Assembly (NCBI GenBank): GCA_023434855.1
Contig: JAEYSJ010000097.1
Location: 1 to 60,986, forward strand
From: Bacillota bacterium
Lineage (GTDB): Bacteria; Bacillota_C; Negativicutes; JAEYSJ01
DNA: 60,986 nt
Direction: 5' to 3'
Shown: in pieces, positions 1 to 8,270 of the stretch
Numbering within the stretch: the first letter of the stretch is position 1
How the letters are laid out: the number at the start of each line of letters is the position of its first letter
Position numbers and translations under genes: made by a program
The notes under the pieces: model-generated
Seen by the model: the letters and a program-made list of their open reading frames with translations, nothing else
Database searches by the model: none
What the model was told of the DNA's origin: nothing

Positions 1-226
1 TTACAGCACTGTCTAAAAACCAGTTCTTTAAGTCAGGACTTATCTGAACAAAAACATCCACTTCATTACCTGATGTTATAGTAGCAAAAAAAGTATAACG
101 AAATGCCTGTGATACATCCATTGGCGTAGAGCCAACTACCGATAATGGCTGCCATAAAGAAACCGGAGTTGTATTGACTGTTACTTTTTCTTCGAAAGAT
201 GGGCCCGGACAGGCTACTCTGTTCAT
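1..226 (-). CDS. DUF6385-like protein, partial (C-terminus outside window)
   Basis: An open frame starts at an ATG at 226 on the minus strand and runs off the left edge without a stop, so only 75 residues are visible. The sequence is rich in Thr, Val and Ser. A segment near residues 50-70 (TFFATITSGNEV, then VQISPDLKNW) resembles the short beta-rich DUF6385 proteins that I recall from Sporomusa-type Firmicutes; their function is unknown. There is no signal peptide. A purine-rich stretch (CTCGGGAG read on the minus strand) precedes the ATG. The family name is recalled, not searched, and the reading frame is the stronger part of this call. Confidence 0.5.
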   Translation of the reverse strand, partial: MNRVACPGPSFEEKVTVNTTPVSLWQPLSVVGSTPMDVSQAFRYTFFATITSGNEVDVFVQISPDLKNWFLDSAV

Positions 227-337
227 AAAACCAACTCCCGAGCAGATATTCTTATATATAAATATGTGCGATTTATTGCAGTAATGTAAGGAATAAAGGT
301 ATAATTTTAATATTTTTGTCATTATGGCATGGTCCGC

Positions 338-721
338 CTACAACTTATTAAGAGAAGCAAGTTTTGCATGCAGATCCTGAATCTCCCGGCGCAAACAAGC
401 ATTTTGATTTTGCAAATCGTCAATAAGTATGCAAAAAGTTTTGGCAATTTCGCGAAAATCGCTTACAACTTGATTCAAATCTTCTTTTTCCAGTGTATCA
501 TCGCTTTGCTCCTCTGAATTATTTTCCACTGATTCTTCTTTTTGCTGCAGGGATTGTATTGCTTCAATGGCGGCAATGGTTTCAATCACATCTCCCAAGT
601 TAGAGAACACAAGACCGACCAGCGCTAAATCTTTTTTATCGAGATTTCTTGATAACATAATTCCCAAAATAGAGCCTGCAATTATAAGTTCATCAGCGTT
701 TAGTGATTGCAAATTAAACAT
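338..721 (-). CDS. hypothetical protein, hydrophobic helix plus coiled coil
   Basis: 127 residues from the ATG at 721. I prefer this start because AAAGGA lies about 8 nt upstream, whereas an in-frame ATG at 730 sits directly on that site. The N-terminal 45 residues form a Leu/Ile/Gly-rich amphipathic segment (ELIIAGSILGIML). Residues about 60-80 are very acidic, and the C-terminus (LRREIQDLHAKLASL) looks like a coiled coil. The layout suggests a small membrane-associated or self-assembling protein, but I recognise no family. It stands alone between the DUF6385-like gene and the MORN gene, all on the minus strand. Confidence 0.6.
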   Translation of the reverse strand: MFNLQSLNADELIIAGSILGIMLSRNLDKKDLALVGLVFSNLGDVIETIAAIEAIQSLQQKEESVENNSEEQSDDTLEKEDLNQVVSDFREIAKTFCILIDDLQNQNACLRREIQDLHAKLASLNKL

Positions 722-812
722 AGCAGCCATCCTTTATATTACCTTTATATAAGAATATGAGCGGACTGAAAATACGTTCCACGTAGTTTTTAGGTCGTCA
801 TTAAAGATTTAT

Positions 813-866
813 TGTAAAAAAGAAAGCCAGGATTTTCGCACACTTGTGCTATCCTAGCTTTCTCTT
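813..866 (-). terminator. intrinsic terminator of the MORN-repeat gene
   Basis: An inverted repeat GAAAGCyAGGAT with a 15-nt loop is followed, read on the minus strand, by a run of six T. It lies 13 bp after the stop of the MORN gene. The arms carry one mismatch. Confidence 0.7.
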
Positions 867-878
867 TGTTAGTCCGTA

Positions 879-1790
879 TCATCCGACAAAATCATCGTTA
901 GACCAGCGACCTGTTTTGGTAGTACCGTTGAGCAAGCGATAAGTACCATACCCCTGTTTTTTGCCGTTGAGAAATCCGCCTTCATAACGGCTGCCGTCAG
1001 GCCAGGAATAAATACCATAGCCGGTTCGTTTATCATCGACCCATTCACCTTCGTAACGGCTGCCGTCAGGCCAAATATATATTCCGCTGCCGCTTCGCTT
1101 ATCATCAGCCCATTCGCCGGTATAACGGTTGCCGTCTGCCCAGGTCATGTCTCCTTTGCCTGTCCGCTTATTGTCGAGCCATTCGCCTTCATAACCGTCG
1201 CCTTCTGCCCAAGTCATGATTCCCTTGCCTGTCCGTTTGTTATCTATCCAGTTGCCTGTATAACGGTCACCATTAGCCCAAGTCATAACACCCTTGCCGG
1301 TTTGATTGCCATTAAGAAAGTCACCTTCATAACGGCTGCCGTTAGCCCACATCATGACTCCCGTTCCATCAAACTTGTTATTAATCCACTCACCCTCATA
1401 ACGGTCGCCTTTAGCCCAAATGTAAACACCTTTGCCGTCAAATTTACCATTACACCAATCGCCTTGGTAATAGTCATTTGCCCATACTGAGCTTGGTCCC
1501 CATGTTTTAATCCCCTTGCCGTAATGTTTGCCTTTTAGCATATTTCCCTCATATCTGGTGTCAGGAGTGCCATTTATAAACCATTGCAGAATACCGTTGC
1601 CAGTAATAAAGCCTTCGGAATCGGCAGTACCTGACCACGTAGCCGTCTGATTAGATTGCGGCTCATCATTCCATACTTTATAACCCTTGTCAGTCAAGTA
1701 CCACTCACCGGCAAATACCGGTCTGGGAAGAATAAGTAATGACAACACCAAGACAAGGCTTAACAGACTGAACCTGATTATTCTTTGCAT
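879..1790 (-). CDS. exported MORN-repeat protein
   Basis: 303 residues. The ATG at 1790 has GGAGGAG 8 nt upstream, and it gives a clean Sec signal peptide (residues 1-27, ending PVFA before GEWY); longer in-frame starts would bury it. From about residue 60 to the end there are roughly ten 23-residue MORN repeats of the type GDRYEGEWxxxxxxGxGxMxW, the last ones diverging (SRYEGEWVDDKRTGYGIYSW). MORN repeats form beta-hairpin ladders that bind membranes or proteins; in bacteria their exported versions have no general assigned role. It follows the 81-aa gene at 2088 by 52 bp and may share its transcript. The fold is certain; the function is open. Confidence 0.88.
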   Translation of the reverse strand: MQRIIRFSLLSLVLVLSLLILPRPVFAGEWYLTDKGYKVWNDEPQSNQTATWSGTADSEGFITGNGILQWFINGTPDTRYEGNMLKGKHYGKGIKTWGPSSVWANDYYQGDWCNGKFDGKGVYIWAKGDRYEGEWINNKFDGTGVMMWANGSRYEGDFLNGNQTGKGVMTWANGDRYTGNWIDNKRTGKGIMTWAEGDGYEGEWLDNKRTGKGDMTWADGNRYTGEWADDKRSGSGIYIWPDGSRYEGEWVDDKRTGYGIYSWPDGSRYEGGFLNGKKQGYGTYRLLNGTTKTGRWSNDDFVG

Positions 1791-1842
1791 GCAATTACTC
1801 CTCCGAAAAAATTTTCCCATTATTATTTTCTTCTCACAAAGC

Positions 1843-2088
1843 CTAAATTTCCAAGTCGAAATCCGCATCACTCTTTGTCTGAATTTCAGCTACTAATTTG
1901 CGCCATTCTTCATTGGACAGGAAAACCTGTCCAGGATCAATAACATGAGCCGGTACACGAAAGTTAATATTGTTGCCAAAGCTGGCTACGGAGAGAACGC
2001 CAGCGTGCAGCATAAGAGAGACATCGCCGGAATCAATAATTGGTAAAGCTTGTTGGAGAAATAGTTTACGGTTAATGGTTGCTTTCAT
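1843..2088 (-). CDS. small hypothetical protein, 81 aa
   Basis: ATG at 2088 with a strong site (GGGAGGTG) 5 nt upstream. The sequence is mixed charged and hydrophobic with no signal peptide, no Cys and no motif I recognise. It contains a central predicted beta stretch (MLHAGVLSVASFGNNINFRV) and an acidic C-terminus. It stands directly before the MORN gene and probably heads that two-gene unit. Confidence 0.6.
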   Translation of the reverse strand: MKATINRKLFLQQALPIIDSGDVSLMLHAGVLSVASFGNNINFRVPAHVIDPGQVFLSNEEWRKLVAEIQTKSDADFDLEI

Positions 2089-2393
2089 AATACACCTCCC
2101 TCAAAAAATTGGCAGTGATGTGATAAAAGCAAATACTACGATTAATTACAACAAAGAAACATCATTCTCCTGCTGTAAAATGGTTATTTACTACTGCTAT
2201 TCTTTGGCAAATACAGTTTAGTTACTTCTCCCCTTTGGTCATAATATAAACGTACCGCAATAATAGCCACGGATTTTTTTCCATGTGGCTTTTTATTTTT
2301 TACGGTAATAATATGATTAAGAGTAATGTCTGTCCAGAGCATAGCCCAAATCCTGGGTAATTCATTAACTTTGACAAGAAGGGGAGTAATTCC
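2089..2393. other. intergenic, divergent promoter region
   Basis: 305 bp between the minus-strand small gene and the plus-strand PfkB gene. The only structure I see is an imperfect hairpin with arms AGCCAC/GTGGCT at about 2260-2290 followed by TTTTTATTTTTT. It resembles a terminator on the plus strand, though no plus-strand gene precedes it. No RNA gene recognised. Confidence 0.4.
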
Positions 2394-3509
2394 ATGAAAT
2401 TTGGCATCGTCGGCCCGGTATCAAAAGACATTGTTGTTTTTCCTAATGGCAAAATAACGCGGAAATTTGGGGCTGTTGCTTATACCGTTTCAGCATTGGC
2501 AAAATTGCTTGAAGGAACAGATAGTGAAATTATCTGCCTGTCTCATATCGATGCTGAGGATTACAACGATGTTGTCAAATTGTTGCGGCATCCCAATGTC
2601 AGCTTTCCGGCTGTCTGCGGTTCATACAAGGGAACAGAAATTGAATTGCACTATTTTGACGAGCAGGAGCGGATTAGCCGACAAAACTTTATCATGAGCC
2701 CAATTTCTGCGGGAGAGTCCCGCTTCATTGCCGATTGTGATCACGTGCTTTTTATGCCGCTGAACGATACAGACATTTCACTTAGCTTTATGCGGGAATT
2801 TCGAAAATATTCCAAAGCTACTGTCGTTTTTGATGTCCATGGGATGATTACCGGTGTGGACGAAAACGGCAACCGGTATAAAAAAAATTGGGATAATTCG
2901 GCGGCATGGCTAAAATATATTGATATCTTAAAAATGAATGATAAGGAAGTGGTTTGGGCATCCGGGGAAATGAATAAAGAGCATAGCGACGATAAATCTC
3001 ATCTTAATTATGCAGTCAGTACTGTCAGCCAAGGATTGACGGCTTGCTGGATTACTTTTGGAGACCAGTCATCTCTTGTTGTCTGGCGGCGCGGTAATCG
3101 CATTTTATGGGCTAATGTACCGGTGGCTCATATCAGTCCGGTCGTAGATACAATTGGGTGTGGTGATACGGCATCAGCCGGGTTCATACACCTATATTCA
3201 AAACTTCATAGCCCGTTGATGGCTGTGATGTTGGGAAATATGCTGGGCTCCGTAAAGGCTACCGTTTACGAGCCGAGTGAATTTCCCACAGGACCGGAAG
3301 TGCGCGGTATGATTTCTCAGCATTATCGCGACTACTTGCATAGTTTGCTTGACGAGTTCTTATTACAGACCCAATTAATTGTTCATGAAGTCAAGGAGGA
3401 AAATCATCATGAAGGTGTTATGTACGGCGCAAATGGGGACAGGCACGGTAATGGGACAGACAATGCGGGTGGCAGCCATAGCCAAGGCTCTGCAACGCCG
3501 TGGTCATGA
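2394..3509 (+). CDS. PfkB-family sugar kinase
   Basis: 371 residues from an ATG with AAGGGGAG upstream. The start (MKFGIVGPVSKDIV) is the usual first strand of ribokinase-type kinases. The PfkB signature 2 is present as DTIGCGD at residues 252-258, with D258 as catalytic base and the anion hole in the Gly residues; Cys replaces the usual Ala. PfkB kinases phosphorylate a sugar or nucleoside hydroxyl with ATP. The next two genes, a glycosyltransferase and a sugar nucleotidyltransferase, suggest that the product feeds NDP-sugar synthesis. Oddity: the last 33 codons overlap the next gene in another frame and give a low-complexity Gly/His/Asn tail, so the natural end may lie near 3400. Substrate unknown. 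Confidence 0.85.
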   Translation: MKFGIVGPVSKDIVVFPNGKITRKFGAVAYTVSALAKLLEGTDSEIICLSHIDAEDYNDVVKLLRHPNVSFPAVCGSYKGTEIELHYFDEQERISRQNFIMSPISAGESRFIADCDHVLFMPLNDTDISLSFMREFRKYSKATVVFDVHGMITGVDENGNRYKKNWDNSAAWLKYIDILKMNDKEVVWASGEMNKEHSDDKSHLNYAVSTVSQGLTACWITFGDQSSLVVWRRGNRILWANVPVAHISPVVDTIGCGDTASAGFIHLYSKLHSPLMAVMLGNMLGSVKATVYEPSEFPTGPEVRGMISQHYRDYLHSLLDEFLLQTQLIVHEVKEENHHEGVMYGANGDRHGNGTDNAGGSHSQGSATPWS

Positions 3510-4611
3510 GATCAGGTTTATTGCAGCAGGGAAGTTAATTCCGATTATAGAAAAATTGGGGATTGATGTTGTTGAAGCCGATGACATGCCGGAATTTGAT
3601 TATCCATCCAAAGAGGAGCGGGAAACAGAAGACTTTATGGTTAGGATGCAAGACATGATGGGTAAGATTATGAAAATAGAAACCGAAATAGCGCAAAAGG
3701 AAAAACCCGATATGATACTGAGCGGCACCCTCAGTGGCGCTCAGGCAGCAAAAAAATTAGGTATTCCTGCAGTAATGGTATTCTTGCAGCCTCACGGACA
3801 AAAGACGGTTAATATGTTTTCCAGTAGGATGAATGACCAAAGCAAAGGAGATTCCTCCATAGCTAAGGAGAGAATATCCAGTATGATGGAAGCTGCAAGT
3901 CTTATAATTCTTGAAGGGATGCCGGAAATAAGCGGTGGGATAAAATTCGAAGATTTGGGCAACGGACTGGCAGCAAAAAGCAATAATATCTCTTATTGCG
4001 GGCCACTGTTAACCTTATACCCCAATCAGCTGCCAGCGAGGGAAGAGTTAAAAGCATTGCATATGGGTGATAGAAACAAGAGGATGGTTTATATTACAAT
4101 CGGCGGTGGCTCACAATTAATTGGGGAGCAGTTTTTAAAAATTGTGCTGGATGCTCTCAGAATGATGCCTGAAATAACGGGTGTTATTGCCACAGGGGTT
4201 GCTATTTCTGCTAATGTTATTAATAAGTATGAACCGCCGGATAATGCCATTATCCGTGGATTTGTGCCAGGAACCGAAATGATCAGGGCTAGCGATGTAA
4301 CAGTCTTTCACGGCGGGTCTTCGACATTAATGACATGTATCGCCTGCGGCACCCCGGCTGTTATAGTGCCTTCCATCGGAGAGCAGGAGGATAATGCTGC
4401 AGTTCTTGCTCAATATAGTGCGGGAATCGTATTGGACAAGGAAACACTAACCCCCGGGATTCTGGCAGAGGCAGTACAAAAAATAATTGGCGACACCAGC
4501 TACCGCGCAGGGGCCGAGCGTCTTAAGGCCTTGGGGGAAAAATATGGTGGCGCGGAAGCGGCGGCAGCCATCGTGGAAAATATTGTTTCCCGGGAGGTGG
4601 TTTTTCATTGA
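3409..4611 (+). CDS. UGT-like (MGT-type) glycosyltransferase
   Basis: 400 residues from the ATG at 3409, chosen because AAGGAGG sits 10 nt before it; two earlier in-frame ATGs lack a site. The N-terminal half starts with MKVLCTAQMGTGTVMGQTMR, a Rossmann-like acceptor domain. The C-terminal half carries the UDP-glycosyltransferase nucleotide-sugar motif: HGG near residue 305, then GTPAVIVPSIGEQEDNA. This is the GT1-type GT-B fold used for glycosylating small molecules, lipids or glycans. It overlaps the PfkB gene by 101 nt and the next gene by 4 nt, so the three should be co-translated. Acceptor unknown. Confidence 0.82.
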   Translation: MKVLCTAQMGTGTVMGQTMRVAAIAKALQRRGHEIRFIAAGKLIPIIEKLGIDVVEADDMPEFDYPSKEERETEDFMVRMQDMMGKIMKIETEIAQKEKPDMILSGTLSGAQAAKKLGIPAVMVFLQPHGQKTVNMFSSRMNDQSKGDSSIAKERISSMMEAASLIILEGMPEISGGIKFEDLGNGLAAKSNNISYCGPLLTLYPNQLPAREELKALHMGDRNKRMVYITIGGGSQLIGEQFLKIVLDALRMMPEITGVIATGVAISANVINKYEPPDNAIIRGFVPGTEMIRASDVTVFHGGSSTLMTCIACGTPAVIVPSIGEQEDNAAVLAQYSAGIVLDKETLTPGILAEAVQKIIGDTSYRAGAERLKALGEKYGGAEAAAAIVENIVSREVVFH

Positions 4612-5405
4612 AAGCACTGATTCTGGCAGCTGGTAAAGGAACCCGACTGCGTCCCATTACTGACTATATTCCCAAACCTATGGTGCCCTTACATGGTAAA
4701 CCACTCCTGGAATGGGTGCTAATTCACCTGATTTCTTATGGTATCCGTGAATATATAATAGCCGTTAGTTACCTGGCTGAGCAGATTGAAAACTATTTTG
4801 GCGCTGGCGCCAGATGGGGTATTAACATTCAGTACAGCTATGGCCCGGCGCCTGCCGGCAAGGCAGGCGAAGTTTGGCGGGCGAAGGATTTTTTGCTCAA
4901 TGAAGAGCAGTTCCTTGTTGTACCAGGGGATACCATCTGCCACTTGGATTACGGCGAGCTGATTCAGTTTCATTTACAACATGGCGGCATGGTTTCCGTT
5001 GCCTTGTCAACAAACTATCGTCTGGAAGTGGGGCTGGCTCAAGTGGACAGCAATAATCGAATAGTAAAATTCTTTGAAAAAACCAATTTGGACCGTCCTA
5101 TAAGTACAGGGACATACGTGTTGAACAAAGGAATTTCGCCGTATATTGAAAGATTTAATCCTGCCGGAAAAGAAGTTGATTTACCGGGGGACGTTTTTCC
5201 CGTTTTACTTAAAGAAGGGATTGCTATACATGGCTTTGTCAGAGATTACGAATGGTGGGATATCGGCAAGATAAATGACTTTGAGGATTTAGCACATAAG
5301 CAATTTAAAGAAGCGGCGCCGATATTGTATGGAAATAACAACGATATAAAAAGCACAATACCCCCATTAATAGCAGAGTCTAGATCAGGCTACCTGCGGC
5401 AATGA
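4608..5405 (+). CDS. sugar-phosphate nucleotidyltransferase (RmlA/GlmU-N type)
   Basis: 265 residues, TTG start overlapping the stop of the previous gene (TTGA), with GGGAGGTGG 8 nt upstream. The signature AAGKGTRLRPIT at residues 7-18 and PKPMVPLHGKP at 23-33 bind the nucleotide and the sugar phosphate; VVPGDT at about 102-107 gives the metal-binding Asp. The family makes NDP-sugars from NTP and sugar-1-phosphate. The length fits a stand-alone glucose- or mannose-1-phosphate enzyme without the C-terminal left-handed helix. It is the last gene of the kinase, glycosyltransferase and nucleotidyltransferase operon. Which sugar and which NTP cannot be read from the sequence. Confidence 0.87.
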   Translation: MKALILAAGKGTRLRPITDYIPKPMVPLHGKPLLEWVLIHLISYGIREYIIAVSYLAEQIENYFGAGARWGINIQYSYGPAPAGKAGEVWRAKDFLLNEEQFLVVPGDTICHLDYGELIQFHLQHGGMVSVALSTNYRLEVGLAQVDSNNRIVKFFEKTNLDRPISTGTYVLNKGISPYIERFNPAGKEVDLPGDVFPVLLKEGIAIHGFVRDYEWWDIGKINDFEDLAHKQFKEAAPILYGNNNDIKSTIPPLIAESRSGYLRQ

Positions 5406-5533
5406 AAGGGACACGGGGTGTTTTTTTAAGTATTATATCGAGCTATAAGTAATTTTTATGACTGTAATATTTACAAATCATGTTATATAATGATTAACGC
5501 TATTAAAAAGAGGAAGGAAGGCAATTGTTTTGC

Positions 5534-5698
5534 ATGTTGCAAGAGGAACAAAAGGTATTAATAAGACTTGAAGACTTGCGTCGGCTTTTACATGAAACAG
5601 CCAGGGAAAAGGGAATCTCGCATCCTGATGTATTAAGCGTAAGTCAATTATTGGACAAGACACTAAATGAATATTATATTCTGATTCTGCGTAAGTAG
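5534..5698 (+). CDS. Spo0E-type aspartyl-phosphate phosphatase
   Basis: 54 residues. The sequence forms a two-helix hairpin with the family signature SQLLDKTLNEYY near the C-terminus; the SQxLDxxxxxYY core is what Spo0E/YisI/YnzD use to dephosphorylate Spo0A-P. In Bacillus these proteins delay sporulation. GAGGAAGGAAGG lies 13 nt before the ATG; an in-frame TTG at 5525 fits that site better and would add three residues, so the start is uncertain. It is monocistronic, after the sugar operon. Confidence 0.85.
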   Translation: MLQEEQKVLIRLEDLRRLLHETAREKGISHPDVLSVSQLLDKTLNEYYILILRK

Positions 5699-5771
5699 CT
5701 ACGCCTTACGATGTTTTCATAATTCGCAAGTTATCACCAACTATATATAAAAACGATGCCAAAATAAGAAA

Positions 5772-5809
5772 AGCTTCTCAGCTCAAAATGCTGAGAAGCA
5801 TTGTTTTTT
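5772..5809 (-). terminator. bidirectional hairpin, probably the ancestral tRNA-Sec terminator
   Basis: Perfect arms GCTTCTCAGC/GCTGAGAAGC with a T-rich tail on both strands (TTGTTTTTT on plus, TTTTCTTATTTT on minus). It abuts the truncated tRNA-Sec copy. Before the element inserted, it would have lain just downstream of the tRNA 3' end (inference). Confidence 0.65.
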
Positions 5810-5876
5810 ATGGCGGGAGCGTGTAGGAATCGAACCCACCCAGGATGGTACTGCCACCCCGCAAACAGTTTTGAAG
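5809..5876 (-). repeat. attachment-site repeat, 3' half of tRNA-Sec (copy A)
   Basis: 68 bp identical to 9496-9563, where it forms the 3' half of the complete tRNA-Sec gene, including CCA and two bases beyond. Identity stops sharply at the anticodon stem. This is the pattern left when an integrating element recombines at a tRNA 3' end: the intact tRNA is rebuilt on one side and a 3' fragment is left on the other. Element interior: 5877-9495. Confidence 0.9.
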
Positions 5877-5945
5877 TGCGATTACATTTGAAAAGGAGCT
5901 ACCGAAAGATCGATTGTTTTTTAAATCTGATATATTAGCATGTCA

Positions 5946-5973
5946 TAAACCGTCCAAATAGGGCGGTTTTTGT
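5946..5973 (+). terminator. intrinsic terminator near the left element end
   Basis: Arms AAACCGtCC/GGgCGGTTT with a 6-nt loop followed by TTTGTT. It lies in the element, with no recognisable gene upstream of it inside the repeat. Confidence 0.55.
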
Positions 5974-5974
5974 T

Positions 5975-6136
5975 ATGTATTACGAAAAATCAACGATCTG
6001 TATGCGTGGTTCTTGTGAAAGATTCTATATAAGTAGTTGTTTTAATGAAGAAATAAGAAAGTATATTAGAGGGCAGGAAGATATCAAAAAAATGACCGAT
6101 AATGTAAAAGAACTGGGCTATCCCTATCAAGGATAG
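5975..6136 (+). CDS. possible small ORF, 53 aa
   Basis: ATG to TAG, 53 codons, Cys-containing N-terminal half (TICMRGSCERF) and a charged C-terminal half. No ribosome binding site precedes it and it starts right after a terminator, so it may be a gene remnant. Its stop lies inside the perfect hairpin at 6112-6142. No family recognised. Confidence 0.25.
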   Translation: MYYEKSTICMRGSCERFYISSCFNEEIRKYIRGQEDIKKMTDNVKELGYPYQG

Positions 6137-6142
6137 CCCAGT
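6112..6142. repeat. perfect 12-bp-arm hairpin
   Basis: ACTGGGCTATCC, 7-nt loop, GGATAGCCCAGT. No T-run follows on either side, so a terminator role is unproven; it separates the small ORF from the phage genes. Confidence 0.6.
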
Positions 6143-6263
6143 ATTAAGTGTAGAAAGTATCATGCACTTAAAGTGCAGTTTGGGATTTTTTGGGGGGTGA
6201 TTATCAAAGATGCGCTAGCTGACTAGCAAAGTGGTAATTAATCAAAAATGAGGAGAATGCAAA

Positions 6264-7361
6264 ATGGGACAGTACACAGTAGACGCGAATACAATTGCGT
6301 TATTACATTTTGATGGTGATTTGACAGACGCGGTGGGTAATTCTTGGGTAAACAAGGGATGTTCTATCAATACTTCAATGCCAAAGTTTGGCTCAGGGTG
6401 TCTCTATGCTCCGACTGGTTCGGTAGCAGTATGTACAAACAATAACTTTGCCTTTGGCAATGGAGATTTTACAATTGATTTTTGGATGTACTATGTCTCT
6501 GGAAATTCCGGAGTTAGTGGAGCTGGAGTTAGCACCGAAACAGCACCTACTGGAGCTAGTATTCAACCAGATCAAATTTGGTTAGGTAATAATTCTTCAT
6601 CCATGGTTGTTATTTGTAATTCCGGGTTTTTTGTACCTAACGCGTGGGCACATTACGCTATTACTAGATCGAATAATACAACATATTATTTTGTGAACGG
6701 TGTTTTAAAAGCAACTGTTACCCAAGCAATAAACCTTAACTCAACTAGTATAGCAATTAATGCTAGATATTATAATAGTACAGGCGGTGAAGCTTACTAC
6801 GATGAGCTTAGGGTATCTAATATAGCTCGCTGGACTTCCGATTTTACTCCTGGAGGAGAGACCACATCTGCACCAACGAATCTCGTTGCGACCGCCAGTG
6901 ATGCAAATGTAACACTGGCGTGGACTGCAGTTGCTGGAGCTACCGGCTATAACGTAAAAAGGTCGACTGCTTCAGGTGGGCCTTATACCACTGTTGCGAG
7001 TGGCGTGACTGCAACCAGCTATGTAGATACTACTGTAACTAATGGGACCACCTATTACTATGTGGTAACCGCCACTGGAGCGAACGGCGAGAGTGGGAAT
7101 TCCAATGAAGCCTCGGCAACACCAAAGGCAAACGGCAAGGCAATACTTGTGATCAATATGGAAGATGGGCGCCGCGAATATGAGCTATCCAAAACCGAGG
7201 TGGACAGCTTTATTAGTTGGTACGACACAAAAGCGAGCGGTAGCGGTTCGAATTACTATGTTTTCGACAAGTCCTTCAATCTCGGCCCGTTCACCAGCCG
7301 AAAAGACTATATTGTATTTGGCCAGATTATTAACTTTGAGGTAATGTCCTATAACGGCTAA
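6264..7361 (+). CDS. phage-type LamG / fibronectin III surface protein
   Basis: 365 residues, ATG preceded by GAGGAG. Residues about 8-195 form a LamG/concanavalin-like jelly roll (LLHFDGDLTDAVGN at the start, FTIDFWMYY, WAHYAITR, YYDELRVSNIARW). Residues about 203-288 are a fibronectin type III module (APTNLVATASDANVTLAW to NEASATP). A short alpha/beta tail (residues 290-365, ending VMSYNG) is of a type seen at the C-terminus of Firmicute phage tail proteins. It has no signal peptide, which fits a virion or tail protein rather than an exported one. It precedes the tail-fibre gene by 27 bp. It probably bound host glycans at the phage tail tip (inference). Confidence 0.8.
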   Translation: MGQYTVDANTIALLHFDGDLTDAVGNSWVNKGCSINTSMPKFGSGCLYAPTGSVAVCTNNNFAFGNGDFTIDFWMYYVSGNSGVSGAGVSTETAPTGASIQPDQIWLGNNSSSMVVICNSGFFVPNAWAHYAITRSNNTTYYFVNGVLKATVTQAINLNSTSIAINARYYNSTGGEAYYDELRVSNIARWTSDFTPGGETTSAPTNLVATASDANVTLAWTAVAGATGYNVKRSTASGGPYTTVASGVTATSYVDTTVTNGTTYYYVVTATGANGESGNSNEASATPKANGKAILVINMEDGRREYELSKTEVDSFISWYDTKASGSGSNYYVFDKSFNLGPFTSRKDYIVFGQIINFEVMSYNG

Positions 7362-7388
7362 TCCCTATATAAAGAGGAGGAATATTAA

Positions 7389-8261
7389 ATGGCTTACAAT
7401 GCAAATTTACCGGCAGATACTACTGCACCGGCGGAGATCAGAGAGAATTTTAGGGCACTGAAAGAGGATAAGATTGTTGCAGCGGATACTGCGAATACCG
7501 CGACTAAGTTGGAAACTGCGCGGACAATTTCCTTGACTGGTGATGCAACTGGTTCTGCCACGTTTGACGGTTCGGCAGATGTCTCGATCACGGTGGACGT
7601 AACTAGCGCTGATACAGCAGCCGCCTGTAGCGGCAATGCGGCTACCGCGACGAAACTGGCGACGGCTCGGACGATAGCTTTTACTGGCGATGCTACCGGT
7701 TCACTATCTTTCGACGGCAGCAAAGATGTAAGTTCCGCGTTGACGCTGGCCAATTCGGGTGTGACGGCTGGTACTTATAAAAGTGTTACCGTGGATGCAA
7801 AGGGTCGGGTTACCGCTGGAACCAATCCGACTACGCTGGCGGGGTATGGTATTACCGATGCACTCCCACTATCTGGGGGTACTATGTCTGGTGCCATCGC
7901 CATGGGCGGCAACAAGATTACTGGACTGGTAGACGGAATGGCCAGCGGCGATGCGGTAAATTATGGACAGTTCGGGGCCTCGCTTACGGCTTCTGGTTAT
8001 CAAAAACTACCAGGCGGGTTAATTATCCAATGGGGGACGTATAATAGAACTACTGCTGCCGGCACAAACGAATTTGTACCTTTAAATTACCCAATCCCAT
8101 TTCCCAATAATGTTTTTTCAATTGCGGTAACAACGGGTACTTCATTGACAACAGCTTATTACGGTGCCGATTTGTACGATAATTCATCTTTTAAAATGGG
8201 TGTTGTAGAATCTTCAAACAATATGAGCGTTTCTATAAAATGGATTGCTATAGGGAATTAA
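7389..8261 (+). CDS. phage tail fibre protein with gp53-like C-terminal domain
   Basis: 290 residues, ATG with AAAGAGGAGG upstream. The shaft consists of repeats of the type ATKLxTARTIxxTGDATGS at residues about 37-56 and 79-98, then a VTAGTYKSVTVDAKGRVTAG segment typical of tail fibres. A LSGGTMSGAIAMGGNKITGL element follows, and a C-terminal head starting PGGLIIQWG (about residue 203) resembles the gp53-like receptor-binding domain. The structure implies a trimeric fibre. It ends 9 bp before a broken small ORF. The gene looks intact although the rest of the phage is gone. Confidence 0.88.
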   Translation: MAYNANLPADTTAPAEIRENFRALKEDKIVAADTANTATKLETARTISLTGDATGSATFDGSADVSITVDVTSADTAAACSGNAATATKLATARTIAFTGDATGSLSFDGSKDVSSALTLANSGVTAGTYKSVTVDAKGRVTAGTNPTTLAGYGITDALPLSGGTMSGAIAMGGNKITGLVDGMASGDAVNYGQFGASLTASGYQKLPGGLIIQWGTYNRTTAAGTNEFVPLNYPIPFPNNVFSIAVTTGTSLTTAYYGADLYDNSSFKMGVVESSNNMSVSIKWIAIGN

Positions 8262-8270
8262 GGAAGCAAC

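Noticed and set aside
2260..2297. Plus-strand terminator at 2260-2297
   Set aside because: Not listed as a terminator feature because no plus-strand gene precedes it and the arms are only six bases long.
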